Source: Nitrospinae bacterium CG11_big_fil_rev_8_21_14_0_20_56_8 (GTDB taxonomy: Bacteria > Nitrospinota > Nitrospinia > Nitrospinales > VA-1). Taken from it: a stretch of DNA of 32,247 nucleotides. Below are positions 16,568-26,500 of this stretch, one piece after another (the stretch's first letter is position 1; each line of letters starts with the position of its first letter). Location of the stretch: positions 1-32,247 of the forward strand of contig PCWF01000189.1 of the NCBI GenBank assembly GCA_002796165.1, written 5' to 3'. A program made the translations under genes and the position numbers. The notes beneath the pieces were generated by a model that worked only from the letters and a program-made list of their open reading frames with translations, was not told where the DNA came from and did not search any database.

Positions 16568-17332
16568 AATTTTTGCCGCCGATGTTTTGAGGTTAGACAA
16601 ATGGTCATGAAGCCCCGAGTCTTGAACCGATACATACAAAAATTGCAGTTTTGGAAGATCCCTGAAGAGAAAGGAAACCCCGGATTAATTAATTCAATAT
16701 AAAACCAAACGGACTCTTCAGGGGGCTAAAGGTATTGAGTTATGATTCGCGTACGTTTTCAGCCCCTGCGGCAAAGCCATAGGGCCGGAGAATGGCGATT
16801 TGAAAAGAGGCCTAAGAATCTTGCAGGAGAATGAATTCCCCCCTTAGTTTAATTATCGTTCAAAATCCCCTTTTCCTAAACTATTTATTAAACGGCAGAC
16901 TACCTTTATTTCCCAAAACTTAAGGTCTTTAGCTTAATTCATACAGGGATAAAGTGCCAATATTTTTTCCTCTCCAATTTGGAGCATTTCCCAATGATCC
17001 ACGGTCGATTCCGATCCGTAAACCCGGGATTGCAAACTTTCTCCGTTAAAACTTATTTGAGTTGGGCGAGGGGATATTTTTATTGATTCTCTGATGATTC
17101 AAACGGTAAACTTTTACTGCCTAGCGCAAGAGTCGATCCGGCCCTTGGTCCCTGGTTTTTTCCGGCTTGGAAAATCGTGGGGTAAACGAGGTGATTTTGG
17201 GGTCAATTGCCTCGCCCTTTTGACCGTTAAGCCACTCAGTGAAAATAATCGCTCATTGGTTATTGAGACTTCTAGACCACCGGTCAATTTCCACCTGATC
17301 CAGTTCCAAACCCAGCTTAAAGGCATGATCGC
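16568..17332. other. long divergent intergenic region, 765 bases
   Basis: This gap separates the minus-strand radical SAM gene from the plus-strand SPASM gene and should contain both promoters. It includes the 10-base inverted repeat listed separately and several AT-rich blocks (16685-16710, 16850-16960). An 80-codon frame at 17094-17336 ends in ATGA, overlapping the next gene's start, but its composition is not convincing. No RNA gene is recognisable. Confidence 0.5.
16660..16723. repeat. 10-bp perfect inverted repeat with AT-rich 44-base spacer
   Basis: CCCTGAAGAG at 16660-16669 and CTCTTCAGGG at 16714-16723 are exact reverse complements. The 44-base spacer is strongly AT-rich (TTAATTAATTCAATATAAAA). 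It lies about 95 bases upstream of the radical SAM start on the minus strand. It could be an operator, a leader hairpin or chance. Confidence 0.5.
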
Positions 17333-18358
17333 ATGAATCCTCAAAAGGTTTATTTTAAGTATCTTGGGATTCGCCTGGTCAGGCGGATTTTGGAAAATCC
17401 GATATTTTCCCAAAATCCTTATTTCAGAGATTTTGTAAGGAAATTATCCCTGAGGAAAGCCAAAAGGCTTCAGAAAAGAACCTTTGACGGTTCCTTTGCC
17501 CCTTGGGCGGTTGAAATCGAACTCACCAATGGATGTAACATCGAATGTGTCTTTTGCCCGAATCCCGAGCATGTCCGCCCCAAGGGGATGATGTCCCTGG
17601 AAACGTTCCAACGGATCGCAAGTGAAATTAAAAAATTAAACGTTCCTCATATTATCATCAGCGGATTTGGCGAGCCCACTCTGGACAAAAATCTTGTAAG
17701 CAAACTTGAACATTTTAAGACCATAGGAATTTCAAGCGAGGTGATGCTCGTCAGCAACGGGACCATATTCAATCCTGAAATCCTGAAGGAAATCTGCGAC
17801 CGTGAACTTGTGGATATTATCAGCATCAGCGTGGATGCCGGGGATGAGGAATCGTACGTTGAAATCCACAAAAAGGAGGGATATGCAAAGATCCGGGCAA
17901 GTGTGGAATATATCGCCGAGTTGAAACTGAAGAAGGGTTCTTCCAAGCCTAAGGTGGATTTGCGCTATAAGGATTTTTATATGAACAAAGGCCAAATCCA
18001 CAAATTCATCGAAACGTTTTCGTCACATTCCGACAAGATGTCGATTTACGCCAATATATGCACCTGGCCCGGGGCGGATTCCAAAATCAAGGCAGTCGAT
18101 AAAGAAACCCTGATCAAAATTGTATGTCCCAGCCTGTATCAGGGCATGAGAATCAACTGGAATGGCGATGTTGTTATTTGTCCGCAGGATTACGAAGCCC
18201 ACGCCATCTGCGGCAATATCCTCAAGGAGTCGATGTTGGAAATTTGGAATGGCGAGGTTCTAAGCAAATACCGGAAAATGCATGAAAACTACCAATTTAA
18301 TGAAATCCCGGTCTGTAAAGATTGCGATATCAACACCCACCTCTTGGTTCCCCTTTAA
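17333..18358 (+). CDS. radical SAM protein with SPASM-type C-terminal domain
   Basis: This 341-residue protein has a cluster motif NGCNIECVFCPNPEH, with Cys68, Cys72 and Cys75 in CxxxCxxC. GFGEPTLDKN and SISVDAGDEESY follow along the barrel. The C-terminal part reads CPSLYQGMRINWNGDVVICPQDY, then CGNI..., IWNGE and CKDCD, the cysteine pattern of a SPASM/twitch domain that binds extra Fe-S clusters. Such proteins modify peptides or act as dehydrogenases or epimerases on small molecules. Members in polysaccharide clusters are common but mostly uncharacterised. The ATG at 17333 has AAAGG about eleven bases upstream. It leads a plus-strand series that includes an SDR, a sugar dehydrogenase and two glycosyltransferases. 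Confidence 0.91.
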   Translation: MNPQKVYFKYLGIRLVRRILENPIFSQNPYFRDFVRKLSLRKAKRLQKRTFDGSFAPWAVEIELTNGCNIECVFCPNPEHVRPKGMMSLETFQRIASEIKKLNVPHIIISGFGEPTLDKNLVSKLEHFKTIGISSEVMLVSNGTIFNPEILKEICDRELVDIISISVDAGDEESYVEIHKKEGYAKIRASVEYIAELKLKKGSSKPKVDLRYKDFYMNKGQIHKFIETFSSHSDKMSIYANICTWPGADSKIKAVDKETLIKIVCPSLYQGMRINWNGDVVICPQDYEAHAICGNILKESMLEIWNGEVLSKYRKMHENYQFNEIPVCKDCDINTHLLVPL

Positions 18359-18551
18359 TCTTCCCGCGCTGGACCCGTCTCCAATTTTTGGAGCAGGGCA
18401 GGGCTCTTTTGTACGGGCGGATTTCTAATAATCCGTTTAAAACCAATTTGTTTCCTGTGTTGTTGCTTGCGCGCCGGGCAGGGGATGAAAGATCCATTTG
18501 TGTTGACTTTCAGGCGAAAATGGGTAAATTGTTCTCGAAAAGGGGGGAACG

Positions 18552-19433
18552 ATGAAAATTTTATTATTGGGTGCGACCGGGTACTTGGGGGGCCAAGTAG
18601 TTGCCAATTTGGGCTTTGCGGACCGAGTCCGGTGTCTAGTCCGGAAAACCAGCAACGTTTCTTCCCTCACGGCACCCAATATTGAGTTGTTTTATGGTGA
18701 TTTAACGGATAAGGATTCCCTCGACCCGGCGATGGAAGGGATCGATATCGTCGTCCATACCGTCAAAGCGTCGACGATGGACAAGGAGGAGCAGTACAAG
18801 GTAAATGTTACTGGAACGCAGAATGTTCTCGATTTATGCCTCAGACATAATATTAAAAAATTGATTTACATCAGCGCGGTCGGGGTGATCTACAAAGAGG
18901 AACACCATAATGATTACATTAAGTCAAAAATCCAGGCTGAGGACCGAGTAATCAAAGCCGGCCTGAATTCCATCATTCTCCGTTCTCCCCTGATTTATAA
19001 CCAGAACAGTTTGCTGGTTAAAATCGTCAAATTGTTTTCCCGATTTCCGGTTCTGATTCTTCCTGAAACCATGTTCGATTACCGCTTTCAACAGCCCGTG
19101 TATATTGACGATATGGTTCAAACCCTGGTGAAGGCGATTTTAACTGACGATTTCAAAAAAAATCATCCCTATTTTGTGACCGGGCCCAGCAGTCCCCGCC
19201 TTTCAGAATTGATCGACTGGTGTACCATTTATCCCTTCAGACCCTTGAAAATCAGAATGCCCTTGGCGTGCTTAAAACTTTTCCAGGGTATTTTACGTAA
19301 CCCCTCGATTCAAAATTTTCTTTCATCTCAGAAGGAGTTTTATCAATTTGATTTGAAAGAATGTAGGGAAGATTTCGATTACCGTCCGAGGGAAATTTGC
19401 GAGGTAATCACCGGGACAGCAAAAATCACCTGA
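18552..19433 (+). CDS. NAD(P)-dependent SDR, atypical/extended epimerase-like
   Basis: This 293-residue protein has the N-terminal nucleotide motif LLLGATGYLGGQVV (GATGYLGG) and IYISAVGVIY as the Ser-containing strand. Tyr122/Lys126 in DYIKSKIQAE give YxxxK, and RSPLIYN follows at the position of the family substrate strand. It then has PVYIDDMVQTLV, normal for sugar epimerase/dehydratase or 3-beta-HSD-like SDRs. Its length is shorter than the sugar epimerases of the minus-strand operon, so the substrate could be a nucleotide sugar, a lipid-linked sugar or a sterol-like lipid. GGGGGGAA precedes the ATG. A 193-base gap separates it from the SPASM gene. Confidence 0.87.
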   Translation: MKILLLGATGYLGGQVVANLGFADRVRCLVRKTSNVSSLTAPNIELFYGDLTDKDSLDPAMEGIDIVVHTVKASTMDKEEQYKVNVTGTQNVLDLCLRHNIKKLIYISAVGVIYKEEHHNDYIKSKIQAEDRVIKAGLNSIILRSPLIYNQNSLLVKIVKLFSRFPVLILPETMFDYRFQQPVYIDDMVQTLVKAILTDDFKKNHPYFVTGPSSPRLSELIDWCTIYPFRPLKIRMPLACLKLFQGILRNPSIQNFLSSQKEFYQFDLKECREDFDYRPREICEVITGTAKIT

Positions 19434-19766
19434 CTTGGGGTGACTCGACCTTTGTATAAAAGTTAAGTGAGACCCTCCGGCCTGGTGAGGAAAACGTTGA
19501 ATTCGGGAGAATAACACATTTCTCATTCCTTTAATCCCGCGCGTTTTGGGATGCCACCCGGTTCCCCATCATTAAGAATCTCTGGGTTTATTCCGATGAA
19601 GAGTGTGGCGTCATTCTAAAGATTGATCCTGTTTTTTGACATGTTTCTATTCATGTAATGTACGGCATCCCCGGGTGTCATTTCTCACGTTTCTTTTCTG
19701 GTTAAGGGATCCTTGGTTAGCTCGTTCCATTAACTTAAAATACTTTTGCCGTATAGGGTGGTGCGA
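19434..19766. other. intergenic stretch before the UDP-sugar dehydrogenase gene
   Basis: These 333 bases hold no convincing gene. TTGACA occurs at about 19635 but no good -10 follows at 16-18 bases (TAATGT is at 14), so I do not call a promoter. A separate promoter for the dehydrogenase-glycosyltransferase set probably lies here (inference). Confidence 0.4.
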
Positions 19767-21140
19767 ATGAAACTTTCAGTAATCGGTTTGGGAAAATTGG
19801 GTGCGTGCACAGCGGCGTGTTTCGCTTATAAGGGGATACCCACCATCGGGGTTGATATCAATGCCGATTCTGTAAACGCGATCAATGCGGGCAAGGCGCC
19901 AGTATTTGAACCGCGTCTTCAGGAGTTGATCCAGGCCGCGGGCGACCGGCTTGAGGCGACTCTGGATTTTGACAGGGCCATCCAGGATTCAGAGGTTACG
20001 TTTATTGTGGTGCCCACCCCCAGTAGGGATGACGGACATTTTTCCAATGCTTTTGTCGAAGAGGCGCTGGCCGACCTGGCCTCGGCGTTAAAGAAAGTCA
20101 GAAAAAAGTATCATCTGTTTGTCATCACATCGACGGTTTCCCCCGGGGTGATTGAAGGAGAATTGATTCCCCTGGTGGCATCGGTTTCGGGAAAAAAGGT
20201 CAACAAGGATTTTGGTTTTTGCTACAACCCCGAATTCATTGCCCTGGGAAGCGTGATTTCGGATTTTCTGAATCCGGATCTCGTACTGATTGGCGAAAGT
20301 GACCCGAAAGCCGGGGATCTGCTTTCCCGGATTTATGAAAAAGTTTGCGATAACAAGCCCCAGATCTCCCGCATGTCGATTCCCAGTGCGGAAGTCACCA
20401 AAATCAGCCTGAATTCGTTTGTCACTATGAAAATCAGTTTTGCCAACACGCTTGCGAATATTTGTGAAAGGATTCCCGGCGCCAACATCGATGACATCAC
20501 GCGGGCTTTGGGAGCGGACAAGCGCATTTCTCCCTTTTACCTCAGAGGAGGCTTGAGTTTTGGCGGGCCCTGTTTCCCCCGTGATAATAAGGCGTTTTCC
20601 GCGTTTGCCCGGGAGGCGGGGGTGGACGCCTTTCTGGCCCAGGCCACCGATGAGGTCAATGAGGTTCAGGTGGACCGGGTGGCCGAGAAAATCCTCCAGG
20701 ACCTTCCCAATCACAAAAAGCCGGCGGTTGCCATTCTGGGTTTGAGCTACAAACCCAATACCCCTGTTATCGAAGAGTCTCCCAGCATCAAGATCATTGA
20801 AAAACTGCTTCAGGCCAAGGACCTGCTGGTCGAGGTTTATGATCCGGTGGCCCTTGAAAATACCAGGGCCCATTTTGGCGACCGGGTCCGATATTCTACC
20901 TCGCTGGAGGAGTGCGTGGGGTCCTCTCCCATTTGCGTGGTGGCCACGCCGGACAAGGCGTTTCGGAATTTGCGCCGCGAATGGTTCCGTTTCCAACCCA
21001 CGACGATTTTCGATTGCTGGCGGATTCTGGATCGGGTTGCCCTGGGAAATGGAATTCGCTATCTTCCCCTCGGGATTTCGGTGCAAAACAGTCCTGGGGT
21101 TTTTGATCGGCCCGTCAAATTGGTCGGCAAAAGCCGGTGA
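19767..21140 (+). CDS. UDP-glucose/GDP-mannose dehydrogenase family protein
   Basis: This 457-residue protein starts at the ATG MKLSVIGLGKLG. A TTG seven codons upstream is in frame, but the Rossmann strand begins at this Met. NAD binding is shown by GLGKLGACTAACFA and Asp30 (IGVDIN). The active-site cysteine is Cys269 in SFGGPCFPRDNKAF, with Lys212 (AEVTKI) as the conserved catalytic lysine. The C-terminal domain has ILGLSYKPNTPVIEESPS. These enzymes oxidise C6 of a UDP-hexose or UDP-HexNAc in two NAD-dependent steps to the uronate. UDP-GlcNAcA made here could feed the oxidoreductase and aminotransferase at 5224-7356, but UDP-glucuronate is equally possible. It is followed after 27 bases by a GT2 gene. 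Confidence 0.93.
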   Translation: MKLSVIGLGKLGACTAACFAYKGIPTIGVDINADSVNAINAGKAPVFEPRLQELIQAAGDRLEATLDFDRAIQDSEVTFIVVPTPSRDDGHFSNAFVEEALADLASALKKVRKKYHLFVITSTVSPGVIEGELIPLVASVSGKKVNKDFGFCYNPEFIALGSVISDFLNPDLVLIGESDPKAGDLLSRIYEKVCDNKPQISRMSIPSAEVTKISLNSFVTMKISFANTLANICERIPGANIDDITRALGADKRISPFYLRGGLSFGGPCFPRDNKAFSAFAREAGVDAFLAQATDEVNEVQVDRVAEKILQDLPNHKKPAVAILGLSYKPNTPVIEESPSIKIIEKLLQAKDLLVEVYDPVALENTRAHFGDRVRYSTSLEECVGSSPICVVATPDKAFRNLRREWFRFQPTTIFDCWRILDRVALGNGIRYLPLGISVQNSPGVFDRPVKLVGKSR

Positions 21141-21167
21141 AGGTGTTTTCTGGGAGAAAAAGGTGAT

Positions 21168-22253
21168 ATGGAAAACAACGTTACCCCTTTGGTCAGTATA
21201 GTAAACGTTACCTGGAATGGCAGGAGTCTTCTTGAAAAACATCTTCCCAGCCTGGCCGGTCTCCATTATTCCAATTTTGAAGTGATTATTGTTGATAATG
21301 GGTCCACGGATGGAAGCGTGGAATTCGTCCGCGAACATTATCCTCGGTTCAAAATCGTTGCCAATGAAATCAACCTGGGTACCGCCGAGGGGAGCAATGT
21401 GGCCATCCCCGTTGCCCGGGGTAAGTATATTTTCTGGGTCAGTAACGATATGGAATTCGATCCCGATATCGTCGATCATCTTGTGGCGCGTTGCGAATCG
21501 GATCCCCGGATCGGGATTTGCACGGTTAAAATGAGGAGAATAAAGGACGAGCAGTTGGTCGATGAGATCGATAGCGTGGGGGCCGATCTGGACATTTTCG
21601 GGTTTCCGGCCTCGCGGGGAATCGACGAAGAGGACCGGGGCCAATTGGACTATTCGACGAACGTCTGTTTTTCCTTTGGCGGCGCCATGATGATCCGGAA
21701 AGACGTTCTTGAAATTACGGGAGGTTATGACCCCTCCTTTCTCACCCTTGCAGACGATATCGACCTTTCCTGGAGAGTCTGGTTGGCTGGTTACCGAGTC
21801 GTGGTGGAACCGAAGGCGTTTCTCTATCACCGGGTTAGTGCGACTTTGGGCAAGACGCATAATCGGGCGCAGAAGCGGTTTATCTCGGAGCGGAACACTT
21901 TGCGCACGTTGTTAAAGAACTATTCCACCGGGGTCCTCTTTTTTATCCTTCCGGTTTATTTCCTTCTTTTGATAATGGAAATGACGTTTTTCCTTGCTGT
22001 CGGGCGTCCTCAGATTGCGGTTTCCGGCATAAGGGCAATTCGATGGAACCTTGACCGATTGAAAGAAACCCTGCTCCTCCGAAAAGAGGTTCAGTCTTTC
22101 CGCAAGATTGGGGACGCGAAGATCCTCTCCATGCGCAAAAAATTCCCGGAGAAATTCAGGATCTTCCTCGATTATCTGAAATACCGCAATACCCCTCGCT
22201 GGAAAGGATATATGGGAACCGGAATCGGCGCCCAATCTTTGAAAAATGGCTGA
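21168..22253 (+). CDS. glycosyltransferase family 2, WbbL/rhamnosyltransferase-like
   Basis: This 361-residue protein opens PLVSIVNVTWNGRSLLEKHL with VIIVDNGSTDGS. It has the metal region WVSNDMEFDPD and the acceptor-side acidic motif ADDIDLSWRVWLAGYRV. That arrangement is typical of the WbbL/rhamnosyltransferase branch of GT2. A hydrophobic segment near residues 253-275 (VLFFILPVYFLLLIMEMTFF) and a basic C-terminus suggest inner-membrane attachment. The acceptor would be a polyprenyl-linked intermediate (inference). AAAGGTG precedes the ATG. Its stop overlaps the following GT4 start by eight bases (ATGGCTGA), so the two enzymes are likely co-translated and may act consecutively. Confidence 0.92.
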   Translation: MENNVTPLVSIVNVTWNGRSLLEKHLPSLAGLHYSNFEVIIVDNGSTDGSVEFVREHYPRFKIVANEINLGTAEGSNVAIPVARGKYIFWVSNDMEFDPDIVDHLVARCESDPRIGICTVKMRRIKDEQLVDEIDSVGADLDIFGFPASRGIDEEDRGQLDYSTNVCFSFGGAMMIRKDVLEITGGYDPSFLTLADDIDLSWRVWLAGYRVVVEPKAFLYHRVSATLGKTHNRAQKRFISERNTLRTLLKNYSTGVLFFILPVYFLLLIMEMTFFLAVGRPQIAVSGIRAIRWNLDRLKETLLLRKEVQSFRKIGDAKILSMRKKFPEKFRIFLDYLKYRNTPRWKGYMGTGIGAQSLKNG

Positions 22254-23523
22254 CCTCCTGCAGATTCTGAAATCAAAAACCGTTTTGGTCGTGGGGCAAC
22301 TCAAGACCAGCCGGACGGAAACTCTTGAAGAGTATTTAAAGGGGAAGGTCGGGGGCCTTTACGTATTTGGATTTTCCAGCCCGATGTCCAGGAAAGGGTT
22401 CGGGCGTCTCACGCAATACCATTCCGCAGAAAAAGTCCGGGAAAAACCGCTGAGTATTTTCTCCACTCCCAATCATAAGGGAACCACCGGCCCTGCGGTT
22501 CTGATTTCATTTTTTCTGACGGCGCTCCAGTTTTTTCGATGTTTTTTCAAGCTTCCTTCCCGGCCCGAGGTTTTTATCGGCGTGGCCACCTATTCTACGG
22601 TGCTTGGGATTCTCCTGAAAAAATTCAATTGTGTGGATCGTGTTATTTTTTACTGTCTTGATTATTCCGTTCCTTCCACGGCTCATTGGTTCGCAAATAT
22701 GTTTATCCATGCTCTGCGGCGGGTGGATGCCTGGGTGATCAAGAATTCCGATATGGTCTGGGACATTACTTCCCGAATTGGCGAGGCCAGGAAAAATTTT
22801 GATCGAATCCCTCTGGAATCGTATAACCCGATTGTGGTCCCCTTGGGATACGGAGAGGGGATAGAAAGATTTCGCCCGTTTGAGGAGAGGGAGAGGTGGA
22901 CCCTGGGGTTTGTGGGCACCCTTTCGTCCAACCAGGGGTTGGAGCTGATTGTGGATTCTCTTCCGGAGTTGAAATTAAAAATTCCTCAAATCAAATTGAG
23001 GATCATTGGGGACGGTCCGGCGTGGGAAAATATTCAGATGATGGTTCGGGAAAGGGGGGTTCAGGACTGCGTTGTTTTTCACGGATTTATACAGGACGAT
23101 GAAGAGGTTTATGACCTTCTGTCCCATTGTATGATCGGGTTGGCGGTGTGGACGGGAGGGGCGGATGATAATTCTCATTTTGCGGACCCTGGGAAGCCGA
23201 AACTTTATGCCCTCCTTGGGCTTCCGATTGTTATCACGGATGCCCCTCAAGTGTCCGAAGTGATAAAAGAAACCAATGCGGGAAGGGTGATCCGGTATGA
23301 TCGGAAGGCCTTTGTCAATGCGGTGGAGGAAATCCTCCTTTCAACGGAGGAACTGGGAAAATGCCTGGAGGGGCTCAGGTCATTTAAAAGCTACTGCAGA
23401 GCGGAACAGATTTTTGACGAGGCGACAACGGAGACCATGAAACGTTGGAAACAATTTACCGATAAACCTGCTTCCCCGAAATTTACAGGATTTTCCCTCC
23501 AGTCGGATTTAAACAGAAGATAA
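22246..23523 (+). CDS. glycosyltransferase family 4-like (GT-B)
   Basis: This 425-residue GT-B protein has an N-terminal acceptor half with hydrophobic helices (AVLISFFLTALQFFRCFF) and a linker containing VVPLGYG. The C-terminal donor half carries GFVGTLSSNQGLELIVDSL, IIGDGPAWENI, VVFHGFIQDDEEVYDLL and KPKLYALLGLPIVITDAPQVSEV. The strict E-x7-E motif of GT4 is not clear and its region reads DNSHFADPGKPKLY, so the donor-binding acidic residue may differ. It is the last gene of the plus-strand set that starts with the SDR or the dehydrogenase. It converges with the giant minus-strand gene, the two coding ends overlapping by 15 bases. Confidence 0.88.
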   Translation: MADLLQILKSKTVLVVGQLKTSRTETLEEYLKGKVGGLYVFGFSSPMSRKGFGRLTQYHSAEKVREKPLSIFSTPNHKGTTGPAVLISFFLTALQFFRCFFKLPSRPEVFIGVATYSTVLGILLKKFNCVDRVIFYCLDYSVPSTAHWFANMFIHALRRVDAWVIKNSDMVWDITSRIGEARKNFDRIPLESYNPIVVPLGYGEGIERFRPFEERERWTLGFVGTLSSNQGLELIVDSLPELKLKIPQIKLRIIGDGPAWENIQMMVRERGVQDCVVFHGFIQDDEEVYDLLSHCMIGLAVWTGGADDNSHFADPGKPKLYALLGLPIVITDAPQVSEVIKETNAGRVIRYDRKAFVNAVEEILLSTEELGKCLEGLRSFKSYCRAEQIFDEATTETMKRWKQFTDKPASPKFTGFSLQSDLNRR

Positions 23524-26500
23524 ATTCTCCGGTCCTAATTCGGGGTTTGGTTTAAGTCCTTCCGTCCTTCTTGGAATCATGCAAACGTGAATCCCGATCC
23601 CCACGAGCAAGAGATATATTCCATCCACGGCTAATACCTCCGCCAACTGGATTTTCCCGATTTCATACAGCCAGAAACCCAGGAATACGGAAAAGGGAAA
23701 TGCAAGAATGTACTTGGTCTCATATTTTTCATAAATCAGCGAACTGAGGGTTGGCCAGTATTTGTCGACCCGGTCCCGTATGGCCAGTACGAAACTCCGC
23801 CAAGCCAAAATACTGAAAAGCGGTGCAAAAGAAAAAAACGATTCTTCCAGGCCGAGTTCTCTTGAAAAGTGGTACTCATGCAACCCAAATGAAATTCCCG
23901 TCCATACCAGGGTTTGCCCAGGGTAGCCGAAGAGCCAATTCATGATGTTGTTCTTCCAGTAAAGATAAAAGTAGCCGAGTGAAATTAAAGGAAGGATCAT
24001 TTCAGACCGTTTGGCTCCAGTTACGCCTCCCAGATTCGCCATAACATATCCGATGACCAGCAGACTGAAAATCAAGAGGGCGGTGGGCGTGTCCGGATTT
24101 TGTGGGAAGAGGAATTTGTTTCTGGGTAAACCCCTTTCGGAGGGATCGGTCCTCCAGCGGAATTCATGCCAAACCACCCCTAAAACCAAAATCGCGGTGG
24201 ACCAAAAAAAGGTGGAACCCACCTGAATGGGCCGCCCGAGAACGGTGACGATGCTACCGCTTGAATTTCCCGCCAGCAACAATCCGGGTACGAGGGCAAT
24301 AAAACCGATTGCCCGGTTGAGGGTGACTCGGTTGTGGAGAGCCCATTGATACCAACGATTGAGTTGGTTACGAGCCGTTTCAAATTGCCTGGAAAATTTT
24401 TGCGTGAACATACGTGCAATTTTGAATGTCCCAAGTCGGTACAAAAGAACGATTATTAAGGCGATAACCGTTACTATTTGGAGGTTGAGCACCGCATTCG
24501 AGGGGGGAGATCCCGAGCCCCATTGGTTTTTTGAGGTTGCTTTGACTTTTCCGGAATAAAAGATGGAAAGAGATACGGATTTTTGAAGGAGGAGTTGCTG
24601 AACTCGGAAAAAAGGATGCTCCCAATAATGAAGCCGGGTTTTGTTTGTGGTCTCATCATAGTTGATGTCCAGATCGTTCAACTGGATCCAAAACCCATTG
24701 CCCAACAGGGTTTGGGCTTCAATATTCTTGAAGGAATCGGGCAAGGGGTAAATATACTGGTTTTCAAGATGGACCATATGATGTCGGAGCAGATCTTTTC
24801 TGGGTGAAAACAAGTGACTCCCGCTGAGTTTGGCTTTAATGCTGAATTCTGCGAGGCCCAGGTGCTCGATAAAGCTTTCTGATGCGGATCCCAGGTCTAC
24901 GGACCATTGAATTTTTTTAACCTGATCGTCGGGATGGATTTGTTCAAAAAAGATTTCGTTTAAAGGGATGTAAAAATTACTTTCGAGAGTGTTCCATGTT
25001 GGCGTAACAATACTACAATGGACGTTTGAGTTGGAGCCAGAACCGGTGACCAGGGAGAGTTTCAACCAGCAGGGAGAATCGAAATTGAGATCTTTGGGAA
25101 GTTTATAGGTCACCCATAGGCCCGACACCTTGCTGAAAGGAACGTTGATAGGTGTTTCCCAATGCACCGCCGGAAATTTGTTTTTCTCCCGGTCATACTT
25201 AACTGCCGCAATAAGGTTGTTGTTTTTGAATGAAATCCCAATCTCCGGGCTTAAACCCGGGGTAGTAGTGGGTTCAAGAACCAGGTTTTCGTCGAACAGA
25301 AGAGGCTCGTCCAATGCATCCTTCTTGGTTATATAAGTGGGCGTGAATAGAATAATTTCATTTAAGGTCAGGGTGGAGGATTCATTCTTAAAATTAAACC
25401 GAAGAGTAAATCCGAGCAAACGTCCGGTTGGCAACTCCAATTCATTGGCCTTCAGAGGCAAAATGGCTCGAGACTTCTGGGGGCCGGCCTCATGAACGGG
25501 AAAAAAATCTATCGAGGATATTTCCTGGATCCCCTCGCTAATATCAATAAAGAATTTGGTATCCGGGGTGACTTGGATATCTTTTGAAAAATGCATTTCC
25601 AGCCATTCTCCTTCCCCCTTGACCACCAATCCTTTTTGATTTTGGTCGAATCTGTCGAATTTATTCTTATAGGTCAGGTCTAAAAATTTTGGTCCATAAC
25701 TGATATTCAGGGGGTAGCGGATTTTCCCGAAAGAAATCTTGTTTGATTTTAACCCTATGGGGTCAAAAATCTGTCGTGAGTCATTTTCGCTTCTTACTTT
25801 TTCAAGAGTGAAAGATATTCGCCCTTTCAGATTTCCTGTAATAAAGTTCTGTGAAGTATTTTGTTTGGCAAGGGGCAAGGAAGTTTTCTTGGTGCGCGAT
25901 TCGAGGGAAGTTGAAATGCCCGGGTCTTCAGGTTTTTTTGAACTCTTAGAAGTAACTTTTTTATTTTTTCCGGTGTTGGCTTCCCCGGTGGACGATTCCA
26001 TGGAGGTAGAAGGGGCAGTCTCTTCGGGTTTTTCTAAATTTTTAGAAATAACTTTTTCATCGTTGCTTGCCAGGGAAAGCACCGGGTTGCCAAGGGCCCG
26101 GATGGCCATAAGCGGAAATGAGTCCCCCCTTTTTACTTTAACCAGAATTTGTTTGTCTGGAAGAATGCTGTGGGAACCTTGGATTTCAATTTTAAAAGGA
26201 CCTTCCAGATTATAAGTCAAGATAAATTCCTGATCCGATTTTGCTGGAGCGGGGTCCATGATCTGGGCATTGACAACGCCCTTTTTAGAAAGGAACAACA
26301 GATCAACCACCAGTTTTTCCCATTCCGATTTGACCCTGAAATATCCCCCTTCCTTGCCAGTCAGTTTTAAGCCGCGAGGACCTGAAAAAACCGACTGGTA
26401 TCCTATTGTCTCCGGGACATTCTTGAATCCGAATTGAAAATTGATTTTAGGCCATTCAACTTTTTCCTCTTCTATTTTGGGAGGTAAAAATGGGCCTCCC

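Noticed and set aside
18322..18555. 77-codon plus-strand frame ending in ATGA at the SDR start
   Set aside because: It begins inside the SPASM coding region in another frame and is basic and low in plausible structure. The SDR has its own strong ribosome-binding site.
19635..19665. TTGACA promoter-like hexamer before the dehydrogenase gene
   Set aside because: The best -10-like TAATGT is only 14 bases away and nothing good lies at 16-18.
20088..21860. 590-codon minus-strand frame opposite the UDP-sugar dehydrogenase and GT2 genes
   Set aside because: It is antisense to two well-supported enzymes, spans their junction and shows no recognisable domain. It is a mirror of the codon bias of the real genes.
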